DNA of 13,400 nucleotides from Ignavibacteria bacterium (lineage in GTDB: Bacteria > Bacteroidota > Ignavibacteria > Ignavibacteriales > Melioribacteraceae), in contig QILJ01000146.1 in assembly GCA_003233295.1 (NCBI GenBank), positions 1-13,400 on the forward strand. The letters are read 5' to 3'. Under the pieces are notes generated by a model. That model was given only the letters and a program-made list of their open reading frames with translations, ran no database searches and was not told the origin of the DNA. Each line of letters opens with the position of its first letter. Position 1 is the stretch's first letter. The position numbers were made by a program, and so were the translations under genes. Below are positions 8,996-13,400 of the stretch, piece by piece.

Positions 8996-9613
8996 ATGTC
9001 ATTTGATGACCAAATAATTGATGGAAAGAACTCTAGTTTATTTACCGTAAATAAGGGAATGTGGATTTTTATCTTTTTAGATTTTATCCTTTTTGCAGGC
9101 TTGCTTATTTATCATTATATAAGCGGTTTAGATTTTCAAGCTGAATATGACTTTGCAAAATCTGAACTTTTACTTTCGTTCGCGACATTTAATACAATCA
9201 TTATACTAACAAGCGGTTTAACTATCGGGCTTTCAAAAGTTGCTGCATTAGATAGAAACAAATTCTTATCAATGATTTTTATTAGCGTTACTTTTATCTT
9301 TGGTCTTCTCTTTATGGTAAACAGGTTAATTGACTGTGTATATCTTGCAGGGAAGGGTTACCAATACAGTTTAGAATCTTTTGCAAATCTAAGTGAAGGA
9401 TTATCGATATTTTTTGCAACATACTTTTTTGCTTATTTTGTCTTTATGCTTCATCTTGTAATCGGATTAGTGCTTCTTTTAATTTTACTAATAATACTAG
9501 CTAGAACAGATGAAATAAGTAAGGTATATACTAAATTGAATTCCGTTGTTATTTATTGGAGTTATTTAACTATGATCTGGCTCTTCATTTTTCCAATGTT
9601 GTTTTTAATTTAG
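8996..9613 (+). CDS. Heme-copper oxidase subunit III/NorE-like membrane protein
   Basis: At 205 residues with five predicted helices (about 22-42, 58-82, 90-110, 136-167, 184-204), it fits the short five-helix form of cytochrome c oxidase subunit III, the family that includes CyoC and NorE. Matching features are NKGMWIFIFLDF at helix 1, LSFATFNTIIILTSG in helix 2, the HLVIGL motif (H153) in helix 4, and the YWSYLTMIWLFIFPMLFL ending. The conserved acidic LEY found after helix 3 in true subunit III appears here as LIDC (111-114). Such proteins contain no redox centre and support a catalytic subunit I, which is absent here. An AGGAG lies 7 nt before the ATG. It is separated from the cytochrome gene by 43 nt and precedes the subunit IV-like gene by 10 nt. 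The superfamily is likely; the partner enzyme is unknown. Confidence 0.78.
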   Translation: MSFDDQIIDGKNSSLFTVNKGMWIFIFLDFILFAGLLIYHYISGLDFQAEYDFAKSELLLSFATFNTIIILTSGLTIGLSKVAALDRNKFLSMIFISVTFIFGLLFMVNRLIDCVYLAGKGYQYSLESFANLSEGLSIFFATYFFAYFVFMLHLVIGLVLLLILLIILARTDEISKVYTKLNSVVIYWSYLTMIWLFIFPMLFLI

Positions 9614-9623
9614 CGAGGTGATG

Positions 9624-9893
9624 ATGGTTGAAGAGAATAAAAATATTAGTTATGGTAAATATATTATCTCGTGGATATCAGTTAGTTTATTAGTTATTTT
9701 ACAAGTAGTATTAAGCGGCGTTAACTTCGGTGCAAGTTCAAATTTTATTACACTTTTGCTCGCCTCAATTGCTGCTTTTATTATTATTTTAGTTTATATG
9801 ACGAATAAATCGAATAAAGTAACCGGTATGGTTTTAAAGGGAATAATTGTTGCTGAAATACTCATCGTTATTTTGGTAGATCTTCTAACTTAA
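9624..9893 (+). CDS. Oxidase subunit IV/NorF-like small membrane protein
   Basis: A small hydrophobic protein with three predicted helices (about 15-33, 40-60 and 67-88, counted from this start). Size, topology and place directly after a subunit III-like gene match the prokaryotic cytochrome oxidase subunit IV/CyoD or NorF group, which supports assembly of the enzyme and holds no cofactor. Sequence similarity alone is weak. Three starts in frame are possible: GTG 9618, ATG 9621 and ATG 9624. A near-perfect Shine-Dalgarno, GAGGTGAT at 9615-9622, overlaps the first two, so I place the start at 9624, which gives 89 residues beginning MVEENKN. The gene lies 12 nt before the next, as part of the same run. 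Confidence 0.65.
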   Translation: MVEENKNISYGKYIISWISVSLLVILQVVLSGVNFGASSNFITLLLASIAAFIIILVYMTNKSNKVTGMVLKGIIVAEILIVILVDLLT

Positions 9894-9905
9894 GGATTTT
9901 GAAGA

Positions 9906-11003
9906 ATGGAATTTTTACAAAACATAATACTTCCGCAATCGGCTCAAAGAATAGAGCTATTATCATATTTAACAACAATATCGTATATGATCTTGCTGCC
10001 TTATCTTGCTTTGCTGTTTGGATCCACTCTTTTATCCTGTATGTTCAATGGTCGAGGAAAATCTAATAAGAATGCACATTTTATTAAATTATCGAAAGAC
10101 CTGATATCATTACCTACATTTAATATTTATGCAACACTCGGGATCATTCTATTGCCTTTATTTACACTTATGTTTGCATATGTTCAAATTGTTCAAGAAT
10201 CTGCTCTGTTGGTTTTTGATAATTTATTTTATGTAGTTTTTCTTTTAATTCCCGCTGTGGCATTAATTTATATTTTCAAATATAGCTTTGATCTAAGTGA
10301 TATTTCAAAGCTGGTTAATAAAACTAAAGACGAATCAATCAATAGAGATGCGGAATTCAGTATTTACAAAAATAAGATGATTAAAATACTTACAAATTCA
10401 TCACAATTCGCAGTTTATTTGCTCTTTGTATCAATCTATATTCTCATTGCAAGCATTAAACTTATCAGTGATTCAAGCAGTTTGAAAGAAGTAACTTCCA
10501 TTTCGGATATGCTTTTTACTGATGCAACAATAATTTCATTTCTCTATTTTCTCTCGGTTTCATTTGCGCTCACATCTGTATTAGCATTATATGTTTATTT
10601 CAAACCAAATTCATATTATGAAGTAAGTGAAAGAAAATATGCCGATACTATTAAAAAGTTCTTCTTAAATACTGCAATGATATTTGTATTGGTGCAGCCG
10701 CTGATTTATGCAATAGATGTAATGTCAGTTCCAAAAGTAGCATTATCAGATTCAATCTTTGGAATATCAATTGGTGTTTTGATAATTCTGCTTCTTATTT
10801 CGTCTCTGCTCTATCAAATGATAAGATATAATAATTTAAAGTACAGAGGTTGGGTAATTATCCTTTTTGTCGGATTATTTGCCTTATTAGCAGCTAAGGA
10901 TCAAGCGGCATTTAATACATCTTCGCAATTGCAAGTGAAAAAGGTTGTGAAAGCATACGAAGCTAAAACAGTAGAAGTGAAAACTCAGCTTGGAATAGAA
11001 TAA
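9906..11003 (+). CDS. Unrecognised eight-helix membrane protein of the respiratory cluster
   Basis: This 365-residue protein has about eight hydrophobic helices (about 18-42, 73-96, 103-126, 166-187, 203-231, 251-272, 280-303, 315-332) and a short charged coiled tail (about 333-365, AKDQAAFNTSS onward). It has only one histidine (H58) and one cysteine (C45), so it cannot hold bis-histidine heme, a copper centre or heme c, and it cannot be subunit I of a heme-copper oxidase. The N-terminal helix followed by a soluble FIKLSKDLI segment loosely recalls quinol-oxidase-like membrane proteins, but that is not enough for a family call. It is the last gene of the same-strand run, 12 nt after the subunit IV-like gene. 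A membrane scaffold or accessory role in the ACIII/oxidase assembly is inferred only from position. Confidence 0.7.
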   Translation: MEFLQNIILPQSAQRIELLSYLTTISYMILLPYLALLFGSTLLSCMFNGRGKSNKNAHFIKLSKDLISLPTFNIYATLGIILLPLFTLMFAYVQIVQESALLVFDNLFYVVFLLIPAVALIYIFKYSFDLSDISKLVNKTKDESINRDAEFSIYKNKMIKILTNSSQFAVYLLFVSIYILIASIKLISDSSSLKEVTSISDMLFTDATIISFLYFLSVSFALTSVLALYVYFKPNSYYEVSERKYADTIKKFFLNTAMIFVLVQPLIYAIDVMSVPKVALSDSIFGISIGVLIILLLISSLLYQMIRYNNLKYRGWVIILFVGLFALLAAKDQAAFNTSSQLQVKKVVKAYEAKTVEVKTQLGIE

Positions 11004-11126
11004 GATATTTTAAAATCAGTCTAATCCGTTAAGTCTTTGCACCATTAAGCAAATAACTGTATTCCATTCAAAATATCTTGTCTCGAAATTCAATATATTT
11101 CATCATTAAAAATTAAACTGATTTTA
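11002..11126. repeat. Two interlocking 10-bp inverted repeats filling the gap before prmC
   Basis: AAGATATTTT at 11002-11011 is the exact reverse complement of AAAATATCTT at 11070-11079. TAAAATCAGT at 11011-11020 is the exact reverse complement of ACTGATTTTA at 11117-11126. The two left arms abut, sharing base 11011, while the right arms lie 58 and 96 bases away. The first left arm overlaps the TAA stop at 11001-11003. The right arm of the second ends one base before the prmC ATG. No U-run follows either stem, so this is not a standard terminator. It may fold as RNA or be coincidental in AT-rich sequence. Confidence 0.45.
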
Positions 11127-11127
11127 C

Positions 11128-11985
11128 ATGCTTACAGTTCTTGAATCAATTAATCTATCAACTGATTACTTAGAGAAAAAGGGAATAGATTCTGCTAGGA
11201 CGAATGCAGAATTATTACTCGCTTCCATTTTAAAATGCAAACGGCTGGATCTTTATATGTCATTTAATCGTCCACTTTCCGATGCCGAAAAAATAAAGTA
11301 CAGAGAGTATATCTCAAGACGAGGTACATTTGAACCGCTGCAGTACATTGTTGGTGATGTTGAGTTTTATGGGATTACTTTGAAGGTTAATAAGTCAGTT
11401 TTGATACCGCGTCAGGAAACGGAAATACTAATTGAGGAAATTATAAACGCTGTAAATCATGAAGATGAAATAAAAATTCTCGATATTGGCTCCGGCAGCG
11501 GCAATATTGCTTTAGCGCTGGCAAAAAATCTCTCGAATACTGAAGTGGTCGGGATTGATGTATCTGAAGAAGCAGTTGAATTGGCAAAAAGAAATGCAGA
11601 AGTTGCCGAACTATCTTTACAAGTAAAGTTTTTTAAGCTGGATATTTTTGATTATGACATTTCAAAGACAAAAGATAAGTTTGATATAGTTGTTTCTAAT
11701 CCGCCTTACGTTAGCGATGAAGAGTATCAAACTCTGCAAAAGGAGATTATTGAATATGAGCCTTCATTAGCTGTAACAGACAGCGCAGATGGATTTAAGT
11801 TTTATGAACACATCACTAATATCAGTAAGACGTTACTCAAAGATGGAGGAAAACTTTTCTATGAAATAGGAAAAGGGCAGGCAGAGAAAGTGATAAGTAT
11901 TCTGGAGCAAAATGGTTTTTCTGATATTAAAGTTAAAAAAGACTATGCTGAAATTGAAAGAGTTGTCTCTGGAGTAAGGCAATAG
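11128..11985 (+). CDS. prmC: PrmC, N5-glutamine methyltransferase of peptide-chain release factors
   Basis: A 285-residue cytoplasmic SAM-dependent methyltransferase that methylates the glutamine of the GGQ motif in release factors RF1/RF2, improving termination. The N-terminal helical domain (1-80) carries family sequences PLQYIVGDVEFYG (70-82) and VLIPRQETE (91-99). The Rossmann domain has the SAM-binding ILDIGSGSGNIALALA (117-132), the acidic GIDVSEEAVELA (142-153), and the catalytic NPPY at 191-194 that binds the substrate glutamine. Length is normal and all key residues are present. The ATG at 11128 follows no visible ribosome binding site; the N-terminal LES...YLEKKGI segment is typical of the family and supports it. 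The 124-nt gap upstream holds inverted repeats, so prmC may have its own promoter. A divergent base style is not evident. Confidence 0.95.
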   Translation: MLTVLESINLSTDYLEKKGIDSARTNAELLLASILKCKRLDLYMSFNRPLSDAEKIKYREYISRRGTFEPLQYIVGDVEFYGITLKVNKSVLIPRQETEILIEEIINAVNHEDEIKILDIGSGSGNIALALAKNLSNTEVVGIDVSEEAVELAKRNAEVAELSLQVKFFKLDIFDYDISKTKDKFDIVVSNPPYVSDEEYQTLQKEIIEYEPSLAVTDSADGFKFYEHITNISKTLLKDGGKLFYEIGKGQAEKVISILEQNGFSDIKVKKDYAEIERVVSGVRQ

Positions 11986-11987
11986 AG

Positions 11988-12026
11988 TATCGATAAAAAT
12001 GTTGACTTACGTAATTATTATCGATA
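11988..12026. promoter_or_regulatory. Inverted-repeat operator upstream of the toxin-antitoxin pair
   Basis: TATCGATAAAAAT at 11988-12000 and its near-perfect reverse complement ATTATTATCGATA at 12014-12026 match at 12 of 13 positions. They flank a 13-base centre that contains TTGACT (12002-12007). Each arm holds the 8-bp palindrome TATCGATA (11988-11995 and 12019-12026), with centres 31 bp apart, close to three helical turns. Such paired sites over a -35 box are typical of autoregulated toxin-antitoxin operons, where the AbrB/MazE-fold antitoxin binds as a dimer. A role as an RNA hairpin ending prmC is less likely, because no U-run follows. Confidence 0.6.
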
Positions 12027-12030
12027 TCTT
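12002..12030 (+). promoter_or_regulatory. Candidate promoter of the vapBC-type operon
   Basis: TTGACT (12002-12007) and TATCTT (12025-12030) are spaced 17 nt apart, matching the sigma-70 consensus at 5/6 and 4/6. The -10 element overlaps the right operator arm, so a bound antitoxin would block it. A second, perfect TATAAT at 12041-12046 has only a poor -35 (TTATCG, 12018-12023) and would start transcription close to the ATG. Bacteroidota promoters often differ from this consensus, so the call is tentative. Confidence 0.4.
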
Positions 12031-12060
12031 TAGAGTAGTATATAATTAACGGTAGAAAAA

Positions 12061-12267
12061 ATGACAACGGTAACAATATCTACAAAGTATCAAGTGGTCA
12101 TTCCGAAGGAGATCAGAGATAAAATTCAGATCACTCCAGGACAGAAATTTCAGATGATCCAAATTGATAATAGGATAGAACTAATACCAATAAAGGATAT
12201 TAAAAAATCTCGGGGTTTCTTAAAAGGGATGGATACAAATATTGAAAGAGAAGCTGATAGATTATGA
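12061..12267 (+). CDS. vapB: AbrB/MazE-fold antitoxin of a VapBC-type module
   Basis: A 68-residue protein with the swapped-hairpin AbrB/SpoVT DNA-binding domain at residues 1-45: TVTISTKYQVVIPKEIRDKI, then a GQKF turn and the strand RIELIPI. The C-terminal 20 residues (RGFLKGMDTNIEREADRL) are the usual flexible segment that wraps the toxin and neutralises its active site. The final TGA overlaps the toxin ATG (ATGA, 12264-12267), so the two are translationally coupled. A strong inverted repeat lies upstream, consistent with autorepression. There is no clear ribosome binding site (GGTAGAAAAA precedes the ATG). The fold is certain; whether the name VapB or MazE fits better depends only on the toxin partner, which is a PIN protein. 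Confidence 0.9.
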   Translation: MTTVTISTKYQVVIPKEIRDKIQITPGQKFQMIQIDNRIELIPIKDIKKSRGFLKGMDTNIEREADRL

Positions 12268-12635
12268 ATTTAGTTGATTCATCAGGGTGGTTGGAATATT
12301 TTACTGATGCTAAAAATGCAAAATTCTTTGCCCTAGCAATTGAGAATACAAAAGAATTAATTGTCTCGACGATCAATATCTATGAGATCTATAAAAAGAT
12401 TCTAGTTATGAGGGATGAAAATACAGCACTTGAGGCAATTGCTTTGATGTATCAAGGGAAAGTGATTGATGTTACTTCAGAAATATTAATTGAGGCAGCA
12501 AGATTGAGTGCGAAAAATGGTATTCCAATGGCTGATAGTTTGATTTATATAACAGCACGTAAGAATAGTGCAATTATTTGGACTCAAGATTATGATTTTA
12601 AGAACTTAGATGGTGTTAAATTCATTAAGAAATAG
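12264..12635 (+). CDS. vapC: PIN-domain ribonuclease toxin, VapC type
   Basis: A 123-residue single PIN domain of normal VapC length. The acidic metal-binding residues are all present: D5 (NLVDSSGWLEYF), E41 (IYEIYKK), D91 (MADSLIY), and D109 with D111 (TQDYDF). VapC toxins are magnesium-dependent endoribonucleases, commonly cleaving tRNA or rRNA, and stop growth when their antitoxin is degraded. The gene starts inside the antitoxin stop codon by 4 nt, the standard vapBC arrangement. Nothing in the active site looks inactivated, so the toxin is probably functional. Its RNA target cannot be read from sequence. The pair sits between prmC and dtd, two core genes, and so is a likely insertion of accessory DNA. 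Confidence 0.92.
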   Translation: MNLVDSSGWLEYFTDAKNAKFFALAIENTKELIVSTINIYEIYKKILVMRDENTALEAIALMYQGKVIDVTSEILIEAARLSAKNGIPMADSLIYITARKNSAIIWTQDYDFKNLDGVKFIKK

Positions 12636-12749
12636 AGCTAAATTCTAATTAATTCAGCAATTATATTAGGAGTCGTCAAATTTGATATTTTGAGGAATAA
12701 CTAGGTCTCAGCCAGAAATAGTTAGCTAATATTTTAATTTGATAAATAA

Positions 12750-13202
12750 ATGAGAGCATTAGTACAAAGAGTTTCGAGTGGGGGAGTAAAAATACCTTCA
12801 CAAAATTATGAAGCAAATATCGGACAAGGTTTGGTGCTGCTTCTTGGAGTTAAAGATGGTGACGGAATTGATGAACTTAATTTTGTCGCTGATAAGTGCT
12901 GCAACTTGAGAATATTTGAGGATGAAAATGAAAAAATGAATCTTTCCATCAAAGATATTTCTGGAGAAATGTTAATAATATCACAATTCACTTTATACGG
13001 AGATGCACGAAAAGGGAACAGACCGAGTTTTACACAAGCTGCTCCACCGGATTTAGCAGAAGAATTGTACGAAAAATTTATCGAACGAGTCATAGAAAAT
13101 ATCGGTAAAGATAAAGTAAAATCCGGGATATTCGGTGCTATGATGAAAGTGGAGATATTAAATGACGGACCGGTAACAATTTTAGTTGAGTCAAAAACGT
13201 GA
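12750..13202 (+). CDS. dtd: Dtd, D-aminoacyl-tRNA deacylase
   Basis: A 150-residue cytoplasmic enzyme that hydrolyses D-aminoacyl-tRNAs (and mischarged Gly-tRNA), recycling tRNA and keeping D-residues out of proteins. The family start MRALVQRVS, the catalytic-pocket SQFTLYGD (residues about 78-85), RKGNRPSF (about 87-94), and the cross-subunit Gly-cisPro motif NDGPVT near residue 140 are all visible. The usual RVSRASV at the start reads RVSSGGV here, a mild departure. Length is standard. No Shine-Dalgarno precedes the ATG at 12750, which follows a 114-nt AT-rich gap after vapC containing a 10-bp palindrome TCAAATTTGA (12676-12685). A probable terminator follows. The long antisense frame over it (12806-13216) is a shadow of this gene. 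Confidence 0.95.
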   Translation: MRALVQRVSSGGVKIPSQNYEANIGQGLVLLLGVKDGDGIDELNFVADKCCNLRIFEDENEKMNLSIKDISGEMLIISQFTLYGDARKGNRPSFTQAAPPDLAEELYEKFIERVIENIGKDKVKSGIFGAMMKVEILNDGPVTILVESKT

Positions 13203-13211
13203 TACACTAAT

Positions 13212-13247
13212 ACCACACTTACTCGATTTCATCGGGACTGGTTTTTC
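13212..13247 (+). terminator. Probable Rho-independent terminator after dtd
   Basis: CTCGAT (13222-13227), loop TTC and ATCGGG (13231-13236) form a 6-bp stem with one G-U pair. CCA (13212-13214) and TGG (13239-13241) can extend it across an internal loop. GTTTTTCCC follows, giving five U at 13242-13246. The site starts about 10 nt after the dtd stop. The stem is short, so strength is uncertain. Confidence 0.45.
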
Positions 13248-13271
13248 CCTTTCCAATTACTTTAACTCTAA

Positions 13272-13300
13272 TTATGCATTAGAACCCCTCTAATGCATAA
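13272..13300. repeat. Perfect 12-bp hairpin in the non-coding end of the window
   Basis: TTATGCATTAGA (13272-13283) and TCTAATGCATAA (13289-13300) are exact reverse complements around the loop ACCCC. Each arm contains the palindrome ATGCAT. No U-run follows on either strand, so it is not a standard intrinsic terminator, although it may stop or protect transcripts. A second, weaker inverted repeat, TTTGTGG (13317-13323) with CCACAAA (13334-13340), lies just beyond. The rest of 13301-13400 shows no gene. Confidence 0.6.
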
Positions 13301-13400
13301 AAGCTTTACTTCCTGTTTTGTGGAATGCAGCACCCACAAATTAAATACTATCAAGAATCATTTTTTGTATTTTATTTAGTTTAAGAAGTTTAGTTTTCAT

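Noticed and set aside
9906..11003. Eight-helix protein as a catalytic heme-copper or bd-type oxidase subunit
   Set aside because: Only one histidine and one cysteine are present, so the heme and copper ligands such enzymes need are missing.
12676..12685. 10-bp palindrome TCAAATTTGA upstream of dtd as an operator
   Set aside because: A lone AT-rich palindrome with no promoter elements placed around it; mentioned only within the dtd entry.
12806..13216. 136-codon antisense open frame
   Set aside because: It lies almost wholly opposite dtd, whose motifs are unmistakable, and its serine/proline-rich translation resembles no family.
1..13400. CRISPR arrays, tRNA or rRNA genes, insertion sequences
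   Set aside because: No regularly spaced repeats, cloverleaf-like sequence, transposase or terminal inverted repeats with target duplication were seen on reading both strands.

Overview
The window is AT-rich. Most of it is one plus-strand operon-like run for a respiratory Alternative Complex III (ACIII), a quinol:cytochrome c/electron-acceptor oxidoreductase. Several traits together suggest the Bacteroidota/Chlorobi side of the tree, most likely an Ignavibacteria-like organism. These are the ACIII type with a pentaheme ActA, low GC, weak or absent Shine-Dalgarno sequences before several genes, and short intergenic gaps. The placement is inference; there is no rRNA here to confirm it.

Layout. 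Positions 1-213 hold a decayed C-terminal fragment that resembles a DUF1016/PDDEXK nuclease. Positions 214-452 are AT-rich and non-coding, and probably hold the operon leader. The ACIII core is 453-8001: pentaheme ActA, a tiny Tat-signal protein, ActB (molybdopterin-oxidoreductase-like domain plus four-cluster ferredoxin domain), ActC (NrfD-like membrane subunit), a single-gene fusion of ActD and ActE (DUF3341 plus monoheme cytochrome c), and ActF (second NrfD-like subunit). Gaps are 22 nt or less and several genes overlap by 1-4 nt, so co-transcription and translational coupling are likely.

Positions 8023-11003 continue on the same strand with a membrane-anchored monoheme cytochrome c carrying an unassigned C-terminal extension, a heme-copper-oxidase subunit III/NorE-like protein, a subunit IV/NorF-like small membrane protein, and an eight-helix membrane protein I do not recognise. 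No catalytic subunit I and no CuA subunit II are present. These genes therefore look like oxidase accessory parts attached to ACIII rather than a complete terminal oxidase. This is the most unusual part of the window. The electron path would run from menaquinol through ActC/ActF and the ActB iron-sulfur chain to the ActA/ActE hemes, then to the 8023-8952 cytochrome and an oxidase encoded elsewhere. That scheme follows known ACIII biology; the last step is inference.

Positions 11004-13400 are housekeeping genes with an inserted toxin-antitoxin pair: prmC (release-factor glutamine methyltransferase), an AbrB/MazE-fold antitoxin overlapping a PIN-domain VapC toxin with a clear inverted-repeat operator upstream, and dtd (D-aminoacyl-tRNA deacylase). 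The last 200 bases are non-coding, with a probable terminator and a perfect 12-bp hairpin.
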